Assembly (NCBI GenBank): GCA_025642065.1
Contig: JAODUP010000026.1
Coordinates: 1,264,501-1,328,500 of the forward strand
Direction of reading: 5' to 3'
From: Paralvinella palmiformis
Lineage: Eukaryota; Annelida; Polychaeta; Terebellida; Alvinellidae
DNA: 64,000 bases
In this document: positions 47,501-59,304 of the stretch, in pieces
Numbering within the stretch: the stretch's first letter is position 1
Layout: each line of letters begins with the position of its first letter
Translations under genes and position numbers: made by a program
Notes under the pieces: generated by a model
Database searches by the model: none
What the model was told of the DNA's origin: nothing
Seen by the model: only the letters and a program-made list of their open reading frames with translations

Positions 47501-47960
47501 AACTCTTCCGTCTGATTTATTAGCAGGTCGTTTTGTTGCATTTGTCTCCTAACGAATGATTAAATTATCTCTTCCGGGAGATATCTGCTGTCTGGCGGAT
47601 GTTACCTGGACAGTGTCATCGACTCATCACGCGTGCCATCAAACCGACTTATTGGTGTCAAAGATCTGAATATTAAACAGACTTCTGTCGTCGGAGAGAA
47701 GTGGCTCGGGCTGTTTAGTTAATTGTAATTTTTCTATTATTTGCCCCCCACTCGAGTAGGGCGTTGGTGAAGATGTCATTTAGCTGTCTCTCTCTATCAG
47801 TGTCAACAAGATTATTTCCGGTGTTTTATTCGTGTTCACGTTTCGAGACCCAATGAAGGAGAGTCAGAAACATGACGTCATGCACGCGCGCCGAGTGGCC
47901 ATTATGGTCTTCTGCTGAGATTTATGTTAATATAAATAATAATGGGTTTGGTTTTTATGT
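47501..47960. other. Unique intergenic DNA
   Basis: No supported gene. Confidence 0.4.
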
Positions 47961-48076
47961 GCATGTATGACCCTCTTGTGTGCGTGTGTGCATGTGTGCG
48001 TACGTGTGTGTGTGCGTGTGTGTGTGTGTGTGTCTTTCCTATCTCTATTTATCATTCTCAATTTATCTATCTATCT

Positions 48077-48169
<93 letters not shown>

Positions 48170-48240
48170 TGTCTGTCTGTCTGGCTGTCTGTCTGGCTGT
48201 CCGTCCGTCCGTCCGTCCGTCCGTCCGTCCGTCTGTATGT
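47961..48240. repeat. Compound array TG, CT, TA, TGTC, CCGT
   Basis: Five simple-repeat types follow one another. The frames through them encode low-complexity Ser/Leu, Tyr/Ile and Cys runs and are artefacts. Confidence 0.92.
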
Positions 48241-48519
48241 CTGTCACCAATCTATATGTCTAATGTCCTTGTTTCTCCTTCATTATTTTGTACGATTGGA
48301 AAGAAAGAGAGAGAGAGGGGGGGGAGTGAAATATTTCGGTTTGTTGTTTTGATAAATAGACATGGTAACATAGAGAATTACCGACAAAGAGACGAAGAGT
48401 TCATAATAAGATTGAAGGATTTCTCCTTTTATTAACACCAGAGGAGCTGTAAACACAACAACACCGTTCTCTCTCTCTCTTACCTGCCACATCTTAGCTT
48501 CTTACCTGTGTCTTCTCAG

Positions 48520-48594
48520 AGCAGTGATCATCAAGACTAATGGAATACCGGTCAAGTTGACAGTTATAAGTCATCTTCAGACCTAAGCTGTCAG
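48520..48594 (+). other. Possible non-coding exon between splice-like sites
   Basis: CTGTGTCTTCTCAG resembles an acceptor, and CTGTCAG|GTAAGA is a strong donor at the other end, 75 nt apart. All three frames contain stops close together, so if real it would be untranslated or a terminal coding piece. It lies 2.7 kb downstream of the acidic candidate exon on the same strand. Confidence 0.2.
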
Positions 48595-48799
48595 GTAAGA
48601 TTTTATCCCTTCGCATTATAGCTATTCTGGTAGTTAAACAAGAATATGGTACATCTAGCAGATCGTGTTATAATTCTTGGAAAAAGCGAATTCTTGCCGA
48701 AATGGACATTCTTATTATACAACTGAATCATATATAATGGTAAAAAAATAGAAAACCAAAATACTGTGTCCGTTGACCGTGTATTATCATGGAGTAATT

Positions 48800-49052
48800 A
48801 CACACACATGCGCATGCATACACGCATACATACACGCATACATACACGCATACATACACACACACACCACGAATGCACACACGCATACACACACATACAC
48901 ACAGTCACACACACAACACACACACACACAGACACACACAGACACACACAGAGATAGACAGACACACACACATACACACACACGCAGGCACATACACACA
49001 CACAGTCACACACACAACATACACACAAACACACAGAGACACACTTAGAGAG
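48800..49052. repeat. CA-rich variant array (CACACG/CATACA/CAGA)
   Basis: CA repeat with regular CATACACG and CAGA interruptions. Cys/Val-rich and Thr/His-rich frames on both strands are artefacts. Confidence 0.9.
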
Positions 49053-49339
49053 GCACATACATAGTACAATTCTGAGACAAAAACTAGTATACACGTCACG
49101 TGTCACAATGGTCAGCAGACATGTCCTTGATAGAGGTATTAAGCCTCGTGACGTCAGTATGACGTAAATTGAGCAAATTATCTGATGTCACTTCATTCCA
49201 GGTGATAAGACGTTTGTCACTGTGATGGTTATTATTGATTATAATATCCTAATTGTTAAAGTCAATTAATTCATATCTTTCTGACGGCTTCCTGATAATC
49301 TTAATATACATGATATCGCTGAATGATGTTTATAACTTG

Positions 49340-49412
49340 CTTGCTTGCTTGTAGTTCGGGGAGTATCCCCAGGCTGTCGCTTGTTTGGCACAGCCTCTAT
49401 GGTGGAGTCCTT
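49340..49412 (+). repeat. Two-hairpin short repeat, copy 4
   Basis: GGGGAGTATCCCC is a perfect 5-bp stem around GTA. The second stem at 49372-49395 has GGCTGT with ACAGCC, a bulged C, then GCT with GGC (T:G wobble). Flanks CACAGCCTCTATG and GTGGAGT match copy 3. A GCTT/TTGC run precedes it. Confidence 0.65.
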
Positions 49413-49494
49413 CTCCGTAGAGTTTCTGTATCTGATTATAACTTATCATGCTAGCCTTCCCTATTTATAATAACACATTAATGTCCTGTCTATT

Positions 49495-49795
49495 TACAAC
49501 AACAGTCCGCCCCTATTTATAATAACAGTCCTCCCTATTTATAATAACAGTCCTCCCTATTTATAATAACAGTACTCCCTATTTATAATAACAGCACTCC
49601 CTATTTATAACAACAGTCTTCACTATTTATAATAACAGAGCTCCCTATTTATAATAACAGTCCTCCCTATTTATAATAACAGTCCTCCCTATTTATAACA
49701 GTCCTCCCTATTTATAATAACAGTCCTCCCTATTTATAACAGTCCTCCCTATTTATAATAACAGTCCTCCCTATCTACAATAACAGTCCTACCAA
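49495..49795. repeat. 22-bp minisatellite (CCTCCCTATTTATAATAACAGT)-type
   Basis: About 13 units; the core is CCTCCCTATTTATAATAACA. Some units lack three or four bases of AATAA. AT-rich stretches alternate with CT blocks. Confidence 0.9.
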
Positions 49796-49849
49796 TTTGT
49801 GTAGCTAGCCAACAGGAAATGTGATCATAAACATAATGTTATTGAGATA

Positions 49850-50115
49850 ACTCCTGTTTGTTTTGTACAGTCTTTATTATAACAACAATACGTGTTTATT
49901 ATAACAACATTAAGTGTTAAGTATAATCACAATACCTGTTTATTATAACAACAATACGTTTTCATTATACAAAACACTACGTGTTCACTATAACAACAAT
50001 ACGTCTTTATTATAACAACAAGTATTCATTATAATAACAACAACAAGTATTCATTATAACAACAACAAATATTCATTTTAACAACAATAAGTGTTCTTTA
50101 TAACAACAACATTTG
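49850..50115. repeat. Degenerate minisatellite (TATTATAACAACAATACGTG)-type
   Basis: About ten diverged units of roughly 24 bp. It follows the 22-bp array closely and shares the TATAATAACA core, so both may come from one ancestor. Confidence 0.8.
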
Positions 50116-51121
50116 TTAGCTAAAATGTGATAATCCGAAATCTGGACTTACCTATAACAGTCTGGGGATGCCGGAGGAGGTGGTGGGGGTTGGCGGCGTG
50201 GGAGAGGATTGGTGCCTAACATATCGATCTGTATTAACAAATATTAATCATCAAACGATTTAATTAGATCGATCGTTCCCATCTCCCAATATTCTCGTTA
50301 TATTAATACTTAGACGTATAAGATTAGTGGTTTGGCTTTTCTGGATTTAAATTCCCCGATCTTGTTCCTTGTTTGGCAATCCGGTTAACGTTTCGGTTCC
50401 TCTGTCTGAGATACCAATGCTCTTCCGAACTAAACCTGTATCTTTGATCAGATCAAAGAGATACACACAAAAGTTAAAGATAACGAAAGTTGTAATCGAT
50501 TTCGGGCAGTCAGTTAACGACCTGTAATTATTCATTACAGTTAGGACACATATTGTGGAACGTTATTCCAATTTAGAACAATAATTCTCGAAATATTATA
50601 AAAAATAAATAAACTAAAGAATATTAATGTGCAAAAATATATGAGTGTCTATAAAGTATACTCCCCAGACTCCAGAGATAAGGATAATGTGGTTCGATGT
50701 CTTTTTGTTTTATGAAATATGATTTTTACTGGCCATTTTGATTAAAATAGCAATCTGTTGTTTATCTTGATCCAGAGACTCCAAGTAACACATAGAAAGT
50801 TGATTTAAAAAAAAACCCGGAGTATATCGTGAGTTTCTTCAGTATTTTCTTCCCGATATGGAAGAATTTCTTTCCTTCCCTAACACGTGTGGGGAGAAGT
50901 AAAAAGAAACACATTCTCCATAAAATTACGGGCCGAAAAAAACTTTTTATTGAAATAAACTGTAAACTATCTATAATAATAAGCTACTAATTGTGTTAAT
51001 TTACTTCTTTGTAATTCCATACGTTAATAAACAGGATATTAATCTATCTGAGAAGGATTTATCGAATGATAAATTCGATTATTTATCAAATAGTCTTGTT
51101 ATAAATACAAAATAGATACAA
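50116..51121. other. Unique intergenic DNA
   Basis: No supported gene. The short minus-strand frame 50347-50535 has no recognisable domain. Confidence 0.4.
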
Positions 51122-51406
51122 AGCAGTAGATGAACATATTTAGATCTGCGGTGTTATCATTGTTCAATCACAATCTTCAGCAGTAGATGAACATATTTAG
51201 ATCTGCGGTATTATCATTATTCAATCACAATCTTCAGCAGTAGATGAACATATTTAGATCTGCGGTGTTATCATTGTTCACTCACAATCTTCAGCAGTAG
51301 ATGAACATATTTAGATCTGCGGTATTATCATTGTTCACTCACAATCTTCAGCAGTAGATGAACATATTTATATCTGCGGTGTTATCATTGTTCACTCACA
51401 ATCTTC
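51122..51406. repeat. 57-bp tandem repeat, 5 units
   Basis: Units start at 51122, 51179, 51236, 51293 and 51350 with AGCAGTAGATGAACATATTT. They differ at only a few positions, so the array is young. Confidence 0.93.
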
Positions 51407-51464
51407 AGCAGCATATTTAATCGAATCTTTGCTGGTGTCCAAACAGACATGATAATGAGATGTT

Positions 51465-51785
51465 TCCGTAGTATAGTTAGTAGTGCGCTGGACTAGAGAC
51501 TTCCCAGTGTGAGTTCGTGTTACGCTGCTACCTATCTCTGTGGGGTGTTTTATTTGATGAGGAAATCTTCAATAGGGAGTAGTTCTTAGTTGGGCTCTAA
51601 AGCACTCACTCACCACTCACTCACTCACCCACTCACTCACTCACTCACTCACTCACTCACTCACTCACTCACTCACTCACTCACTCACTCACTCACTCAC
51701 TCACTCACCACCACTCAGAATGACTAACTCACACCACCACTCACTCACTCACTCACTCACTCACTCACTCACTCACTCACTCACT
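51465..51785 (+). mobile_element. tRNA-derived SINE with long (ACTC)n tail
   Basis: TTTCCGTAGTATAGTTAGTA carries box A; GTGAGTTCGTGTTACG is a decayed box B. The body has CTGTGGGGTGTTTT and GTTGGGCTCTAAAGC, then ACTC repeats to 51785. Head, body and tail parallel the SINE at 17735. Confidence 0.65.
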
Positions 51786-52784
51786 GAGAAAAATTAAATG
51801 CACTAAGTTGCTATATTGTTTAGAAATGTTTCAATCATTTATCATCAGATAAAGGATAGGTCTTCTGTCAAGATACATGTGTCTGTCTGTGTGTAGTGTC
51901 GTAGATGTATCGTGAAATATAATATATGCTGAGGAAATCGACAAAAATAAAAAGGTCTCTTCCAATAAATAACATTTATCGTCCTTTGTTTCAACGTTCC
52001 TTCAATCGATGCCATTTTCGAGAAGATGATGTCCATTATCTAATCTCCTCTATATCTTCTTGAACGCGAAAAAGATAGACCCTGTAGCTGAGACTGGAAA
52101 TAACTCGTACATATGTCACTGTCCAATGATTCTTCACGAACTTCGAATTATGTATAGTTTGTTCAAACCGAATTGTTCTAATGACGTTACACAATATATC
52201 AACTTAGAAGAAGATCAATTTAAATTGTTTTAACATTTGTTTTGGATAAAAACACAATAAATGATAATATGACAGTCCATTACTCGATAAAAATGTACTG
52301 TTTTATGATCTTATCGATCTGAGTAACATCGTTATGTTTGCGAACGTTTCGAAGGCAATCGACATACGGGAGACATCACGGAGTGGAGCAAGGTGACCCC
52401 CGGGTGCCATCCATCCCCCCGCCCCCACCGATTACCAAAGTAGTACAGCCGAGGGTCACCTTTTACCGGCTTTACGTTTTAGTCTCGACAGGCTGCGGCA
52501 ACCAGACATCATTTGCCGGTGAAAACACCATTATCTTATTATTATTATATTTCACGTTTTGATTTGTTTGACATTTCACGTACCTTGAAGATCAAACCGG
52601 TAGATATGATATTATAGTCTGGGCTCGTGAAATGTGTAATCAGCTATTATCGGCGTCTAACATCAAATAATAAAATACGAAAGCCGTACATCTATTCGGT
52701 GATATTTAGGAATGTTGACGACTAAACCACTCGCCTCAGATTTAAAAAAAGGCGTGCGGAATATTGCTACTTCACGAATATCGT
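51786..52784. other. Intergenic DNA with one inverted repeat
   Basis: AAGGTGACCC at about 52389 and GGGTCACCTT at about 52453 are a perfect 10-bp inverted pair about 54 bp apart. No gene was recognised. Confidence 0.45.
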
Positions 52785-52930
52785 TGGTCACATGGCAGGC
52801 TAAATAGACCAGACGACTTCAGACAGTAATATGGGGCGAAGTGAGAGATGGAAGGGCCTTCAGATATAGCCAGTAATATGGGGCGACGCGAATGATGGAA
52901 CAGCCTTCACATAGCCATAGCCAGCCGGGG
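52785..52930 (-). mobile_element. SINE family A, degraded copy
   Basis: Minus-strand order resembles family A: a diverged tRNA 3' end, a TCTGAAGG block, TTCGCCCCATATTACTG-type sequence twice, and GGTCTATTTAGCCTGCCATG near 52800. A small internal duplication is present. Confidence 0.5.
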
Positions 52931-53264
52931 CTAACTGCTTTCACGATACAAAATTTAAAGAGGAGATTCCAGCTACAGCTGACGTGTAACTATGATCCTG
53001 AGATTATCATCATCTTTACCTTTCCGGTGCTCCTGACAGATATCCCATGGTCTCTACTCACGAGTCACGTGATATCTTCGCTGATTAATTTAATTCCGAA
53101 CGTTGTCCTGTATTGTACTGTTCTGTACTGTATTGTACTGTACTCGGTGTTTAAAATAAAATATTCGCTGATTAGAGCCATTCTAATAATCTTACTGTCA
53201 TCTAATAACATTAACCTGTCTTCGTCAATGTCGGTCTTCTCTAATATGTTAGACTCTCCGGTCT

Positions 53265-53303
53265 GGTCACACACACACACGCGCGCGCACACACACACAC
53301 ACG

Positions 53304-53335
<32 letters not shown>
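53265..53335. repeat. (CA)n with (CG)n interruptions
   Basis: CA and GCGC blocks alternate regularly. Confidence 0.9.
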
Positions 53336-54484
53336 CGTGTGGATTAATTCTACCGCAGAAATAAGCGAAGCACGATTATTTTGGAAAACATTTATGAGGT
53401 TATTTCCTACTAAAAGAGTTTCACCTAAAATTGTCGTATTTTGATACTAACAGTCTTATGTCGTAAAATGGTTTCAGAGAGCTTAAATATAGAGAGGGTT
53501 CACTTTTCCCGCGCCATGTTGAATTTTGAACTAGTGGCGCCTCAAAAGGGGTATAATAAAAAAAATCTCTTTTACATGTATTGGCGGGCGGTTGAAATGA
53601 ATTGCCAATACTAGTACTATATGTTACATGATCACATACTCTTTTATTAATTAACACTTTAATTGTGCACACCTGATATCGAAGGAAACGAAACTCTGAA
53701 ACTGTAAATAAATAATTAAGTGATTTGCCAGCCCAGTCACTTAATTAATTCATAGCCTACAATTTGCGATCACTTGACAGCTGATTAGAATATAATTGAA
53801 CGTGGTTTAGGTTATTTCACAGGTGAGAACAAAAAATATACATGGAATATTAACAATGTTTATGTTTGCGTTAACATTTTAGAGATAGAGAAATTAGTAC
53901 TTTCATACAATAAGTGGCATCAAATCTCTTGTGCCAGCGGTTCATCTATAGTTACAATCAGTCATTTAATTGTTATCAAATGGACAGAATAACTCAAATT
54001 GCTTCCAGCTCTAAACAACCACCACTACAAAAATAAGACATTAAGTCCAGATTAGTGAACTATTTAAAGTTAGACAGAATATACCCAGAGATGTAATAGA
54101 CACATGCATTGACTACTGTAACAGATAACTCAAAATCATCTATCACCCCCCAGCACCAAAATCTGTACCCAAAGGGTTGGCCTGTTTACTTACCATCATC
54201 ATGAACTTAAAGGATGAAACAGAACAAAAAGAAAATAAATTTTAAAATGCATACAAATGTGTAACCACATTTTTTCCTTTTTTTCAAGTTGGTTAAAAAA
54301 TTTGATTTGATATGCATTTAAGTTATGAAGAGAAGTATACTAATTAAAGCACATGAGCTGAACATTCAAGTACTAATCCAGGTGCTGGTAATCCTTTTTT
54401 ATATTAAGATATGAAATTGGCTGACAAAATTGCATGGGTTTGATGCCTTGTTTCTTATTTAATTAATTTTATAATACCAATCTT
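53336..54484. other. AT-rich intergenic DNA
   Basis: No supported gene or repeat. Confidence 0.45.
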
Positions 54485-55442
54485 CACCATTAATATTTAT
54501 AAATATTAATTACCATCACAGTTGGCCCTGTCTCCTGTATAGGTCTCCTAGCTGTTAATATCTTCCTCTTTGATTTCAGTGGATGCATGCGGTGGAATTG
54601 GTACATCAAAAATAGTTGGAATAGCATTCTAGATAAGTTGTCTGGTTCATGTAGTTCATTTCAGTGAAATGTCTATCATATACATTCTACAATTAGTATC
54701 AATTTAAATCTTTCCTCATCATATATCTGAACGACAACAATTAATAACCCATCTTTTACTTCTGTCCAATAGAAAAAATAACAAAATGAATGTTTCTATC
54801 ACTAGTTGAGGTATTTAATAATTAAGTGATCATGTGATCATGTAAATACTCAGCTACTTATAATTATTGAATTAGGGAAACATTATCTGATTATAGTAAT
54901 GTAATTTTAGAAGTCCAATTATATTATTGATAATAATAAAGTAAAATATACCTCCCGCCCATAATATCTTCAGTGGCTGCAATAAATGTAACTGTAAGCT
55001 TATGTATATCTTACATACCATTTTGTGATTAATAGGTTGATATTGTTCAATAACATTTACTCAGATTTTGTCTGAAACAAATATAGATCTAGATAGATCC
55101 TGCTTGGGCCTATTGCTTGGGTCATGTCAAGTAGGGGCGTATCTACTTCAAATTGTTATGCTTAATTTTTTAAATATCCTTAATTTAAAAAAGCCAGATC
55201 ATATCAAATTTTTACACTAGGTTTCATTTCCTTTCGGGGATGTCTTTATTTGTGCATATTTTGTTCTGTTACTGCAGCCGAAAGTGGCGCAGAATGAACC
55301 AGTGCCATTAGGCGCCATGTTAACGAAGGGAGCTGTCCGTGACAATCTACCTCCGGTCGCTAGGGCCCTGGCGCTCCATGAATTCAAAATGGCGTCCCAT
55401 GTTAAAAAGTGAAGTAACACGTCTTGTTATAAATAGTCTTTG
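54485..55442 (-). mobile_element. Left arm of ~1-kb inverted repeat
   Basis: The reverse complement of this arm aligns along its length with 59305-60350. Examples of shared pieces are GGAGACCTATACAGGAG, GGGCGGGAGGTATATTTTAC, ATCTATCTAGATCTA and CGCCACTTTCGGCTGCAG. The outer edge begins at the palindromic ATTAATATTTATAAATATTAAT-like sequence; the inner edge ends at AAATAGTCTTTG. The arm carries a THAP-start open frame near its inner end, pointing outward. Confidence 0.85.
55217..55420 (-). pseudogene. THAP-domain start fragment (left arm)
   Basis: 67 codons, then a stop. The part from about residue 40 reads MAPNGTGSFCATFGCSNRTK, with CATFGC as C-x4-C and a following PKGNE, matching the first zinc-ligand pair and the early conserved proline of THAP domains. 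The later Cys and His ligands are absent because the frame ends. THAP domains bind DNA and form the N-terminus of P-type transposases and of host proteins. The twin frame on the right arm shows the repeat once carried this coding start. Confidence 0.6.
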
Positions 55443-55458
55443 ATGGTGTGATGTAATA

Positions 55459-55643
55459 CAGGTAGTCGTCGACTTACGACATACGCAACTTACGACTATT
55501 CGACTTTACGACAACCGGCTCTACGACTTAAAGATGATTTGTAATATCATTACACAGTATAATATATGTAAGGTAATAAGGTAATATATGTAACATATAT
55601 CGTAATCAATCAAAGTCGTAAGTCGTAAGTCGACGACTACCTG
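55459..55643. mobile_element. Pogo/Tc1-type MITE with TA duplication
   Basis: A 185-bp element with perfect 22-bp terminal inverted repeats, starting CAGGTAGTCGTCGACTTACG and ending with its complement, flanked on both sides by TA (55457-55458 and 55644-55645). Internal TTACGACT copies extend the symmetry. TA duplication and CAG ends fit the pogo/Tigger branch of Tc1-mariner. There is no coding capacity. It inserted about 15 bp from the inner edge of the left arm. Confidence 0.88.
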
Positions 55644-55645
55644 TA

Positions 55646-57379
55646 CCAACAGTCATGTATTGATACTATATTCTGATACCACCAGCATTTTGGGACTGTC
55701 GCTCCTACATATCGATCGTTTTTTCATGTTAACCAATATATATATATCGATCAATCGATATGTGTGTGTGTGTATTTGTGTGTGTGTGTTTGTGTGTTTG
55801 TGTGTTTGTGTGTGTATGTGCTTGCGCGAGCGTGTGTGTGTTTATAAAATGTTGATGTTGTTTTATAATGTGATATAAAAGCAACACAGCCCTAATAAAT
55901 AACTGTCTGGATCAAGCTGATGTTTATTACACGGTCTCAATCTCTAATTATAAACGATGCTCATTTATATAAGATAACGACTTTAATTGTCTTGTGTCAA
56001 TTTAGTTAAATATATTATAAATAAGAACACAACAAAAGAAGTAACAATAATAACAACAATATTATTAATAACAAAATAATTACAGGTATGTAAACGTACA
56101 TTAAACGTACACGCGAACGCGCATGCATCTTTTATTTAAATGTTTTAACATAAATTATTTAAACTTCGTGTAAGTTTCAATAAATTAATATTATGATCTA
56201 ATTAGTAAATAATACGCACATTCGATCAACTTGTTTTTAATTACCGGTTTATTAGAACGATAATTAACACGAGAGAAGGCCCGTATTCGACCAGTCATTT
56301 ATCGTCAGGAACGTATACAGACGTATACAAAGAGCAGATCTACGTGATAATCCACCTAAATCACTGTTAAATTCAAATGTTCTACGCCACAATTGCACCA
56401 TAAAACCGATGCAACGTGCGCCCGTGCGCCTAATCGATTGCTATGTCTTAATAGAGTCAGGTCTGGAAAAGTCGAACATATTAAAGAGAGACAATTTTAC
56501 GAGCCGATTTAAGATAATATTTTTGGGCGGATTTGTGAGGGAGATATTTTGCCGAAAATATAAGAGAGTTTCGTCGGTAAATTCTAATTTATCGAAAATT
56601 TACGAGACTTGAGATTTCTGTTCGCCTATGTGGTACTACTAGCGACACCTCGCGACAGAATTTGGAAAACGGTTATCAGGTATACATTATGTCAGTTTTG
56701 CTAACCTAGCCGACCTAACTAATTGGCCTTTGTCCTAGAATGATGCCCTAACACTCTCTGTCAGCTGTTTAGTAAACATCATCAGTAATAAGATACCTAT
56801 TTCATGCTGACACGAATAAATAATACTTCACAATTAAGGCTAATTGATGTTAATTAGTAATGATCCGAAACCCATTATATTGTTAAATCTGAACGTGTGT
56901 TCGTCCGTGCGTGCATGCGTGCGTGCATGCGTACATGTGTATATTTCTGTTCTCTTGAGTATGTTTGTACTCAAGCACGTGCATATATGGGTACGTATTT
57001 CGCCACCGCCTTATCAGGTTTCCCTTTCTGGGCTGCTAAGAATATTCTTCATGACTATGTGTGATTGTTTATTTGGCTTTGTACGTACGCTTACATTTGC
57101 GTACGTTTACACGTGCGGATGCGCGTGCATCAATCCGGTTTCAATCCGAACTTAAGCCGATTTCGCTGTTCAGTAAATTTCGACGTTAATCAGTTACAAT
57201 TATAATTATATCAGCAACGGAAGCTCGAAAAAATCTTTATTTAATATCTGACCCGTAATTAATGTCACCTTGATGGATGTAGCAATCCACAAATAGACGA
57301 GGAAGGTGTCAACAGACCTGTCTCCGTGTCTCTCAGTCTATGTTCTTTTTTTTAATTAAACACCGCCACGCAATTGTCA
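55646..57379. other. Intergenic DNA, mostly AT-rich
   Basis: TG/TTTG repeats at 55759-55845 and TGCG/GTAC motifs at 56905-56945 and 57080-57125. Short frames have no domain. Confidence 0.45.
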
Positions 57380-57770
57380 TTCAGGCAAAATTCCAAGCAC
57401 AATGTCAGCCAATCAAAACGCGACCCCTAAAGCTCGCGGAAAGACGAGAAACGCGAAAAGTCGCGGCGCCGACTTGTTTATCATTGCGCATGTCCGGAAA
57501 TGGAGACGTCCACTACACGTGGGCGCCCTCTGGCGGCGAGAAGTAAATAATTACATCGGTGGCAGGATGACGCAGTCGACTCGCCCGTTATCGACCAGCA
57601 CGATAAAATTCCATTTATTTTTAGATCCGGCATTAGAACGGATTCGGGATCGTGGCTCCGGACGGCGACCGAAGCCGCGTTGGCTTCGCTTCCGTGGGAA
57701 CGAGCGGACGTCCGGATCCGAGTAGGACACGTCATTCGTCAGCGGGACAGCGAGAGGTCTCTGGATTGTA
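57380..57770. other. GC-rich unique island
   Basis: CpG-containing, non-repetitive. Overlapping frames on both strands (57402-57725 plus, 57481-57735 minus) have no recognisable domain. Includes GCGCATGTCCGG and GGGCGCCCTCTGGCGGC (CTCF-like CCCTCTGGCGGC at about 57527). Possible promoter or insulator; inference only. Confidence 0.35.
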
Positions 57771-57924
57771 TTTGGTTCTAGGAAGTGGCCGATTAGAGAG
57801 TTGTGGATTGTTTAATGTGACGGCCCCAGTCTGTCTCCGGAAAACGATTTAATGTTTACAGAAGGCCGGATTGTGTCAAGTAGCGTCTCTTTTGAAGCTA
57901 AATTAGAACTAGAACGCTTAGATT

Positions 57925-57960
57925 GGATAGATATTGAGATAGATATTGAGATAGATATTG

Positions 57961-57993
<33 letters not shown>

Positions 57994-58020
57994 TAGATAT
58001 GCTGATTATATCAACATGCT

Positions 58021-58082
<62 letters not shown>
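57925..58082. repeat. GATA/GATATTGA, CA and TA arrays
   Basis: GATAGATATTGA and GATA units (57928-57992), CG/CA (58023-58060) and TA (58061-58082). Confidence 0.9.
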
Positions 58083-58083
<1 letters not shown>

Positions 58084-58439
58084 TATTTGTCTAAGATCAT
58101 TCTGATATCAATTTCCTTATAGTTTACTAACTTTCGCGACACTATATAAGTCCTCACTTTAGTACTCCGAGTCGAAGCTTGAATGAACAACAGGAGTCGA
58201 ACCGGCGTTAACTCGCATACGTCACATACCGTACGAACTGTGCTAAATGACCCAGATAAGGGGGCAAGGCCAACGTTCATCGGTGCCCATTTAATCGTTT
58301 ATTACGAACGAGACCCGTCCTCCACACTCACTCTCTCTCTCTCTCTCTCTCTCTCCTCCGTATAGAGTCTTCGTGGCAGGCCAAGAAATCGAAACTAAAT
58401 ACCCCATTTGGCTGATTATAACTCTCAGTTAGCTGATAA
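58083..58439. other. Intergenic DNA with SINE scrap and (CT)n
   Basis: A tRNA-like minus-strand scrap with CCGGTTCGACTCC at about 58192-58206 and a CT run at 58330-58354. Confidence 0.5.
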
Positions 58440-58720
58440 CGAACGCATTTTAAATCGCTTCAATCGCGATAATGAATTCTGGCGACTTTGTTGTCATCGG
58501 CGAAATGTTGCCGATAAAGTTTAATAATCCGGCGTCTTTATTTAAATCCCGGTTTATCTCGATCTGCGGGCCGACGCCGTTTTGGGTTCGCGTTTTAGGC
58601 GCCACGTTTTGAAGCGGTCCTATCAAAACAATTGTTTTCAATTATGGCGTCTCGGGAGCGATGGAAAAGCTCTCCGGAATGTCCCATTGTTGTTTACTTA
58701 ACGTTCTCATGAACGGAGCT
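58440..58720. promoter_or_regulatory. GC-rich unique island with a SOX-like palindrome
   Basis: AAAACAATTGTTTT at 58625-58638 is a palindrome of two head-to-head AACAAT sites, as used by dimeric SOX factors. Nearby are GATAA motifs and ATTTAAAT. Unique sequence. The minus-strand frame 58450-58641 shows no domain. Regulatory role is inference. Confidence 0.3.
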
Positions 58721-58983
58721 CTCCGTGGCTGGCCGCAATCTGGTTAAGAAAACAAGGAAATAAAATAGAAGAAAAACAGACGCGCGAAACGGGGAAATAT
58801 TAAACCGGTCAGCTATTTAGTAATTATTTAATGTCGTTGATGTTATTGTTGTGGCAGTTTTTACGGTCGGTATTTGGTAAATATTCTCATTACTCGTTGG
58901 TTTTATGTTGTCATCGTAGACGACACAATTTCGTTTGATACATTACAGCATTTAGTTGTCCTCTTTAATAAAAACGTCCGGCG

Positions 58984-59295
58984 CTAAAATACGACTTTAT
59001 CATCAAGCTGAGGCTACTAAAATACGACTTTACCATCAAGCTGAGGCTACTAAAATACGACTTTACCATCAAGCTGAGGCTACTAAAATACGACTTTACC
59101 ATCAAGCTGAGGCTACTAAAATACGACTTTACCATCAAGCTGAGGCTACTAAAATACGACTTTACCATCAAGCTGAGGCTACTAAAATACGACTTTACCA
59201 TCAAGCAGAGGCTACTAAAATACGACTTTACCATCAAGCTGAGGCTACTAAAACACGACTTTACCATGAAGCTAAGGCTACTAAAATACGACCTT
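58984..59295. repeat. 33-bp minisatellite, about 9 units
   Basis: Unit ACTAAAATACGACTTTACCA, TCAAGCTGAGGCT. 33 is divisible by 3, so one frame on each strand stays open (KIRLYHQAEAT repeats on plus). Units are nearly identical except the last two. It abuts the inner edge of the right inverted arm. Confidence 0.93.
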
Positions 59296-59304
59296 ATCTT
59301 CAAC

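Noticed and set aside
57520..57540. CTCF-like CCCTCTGGCGGC as an insulator
   Set aside because: A single short motif match is not enough; noted within the island entry only.
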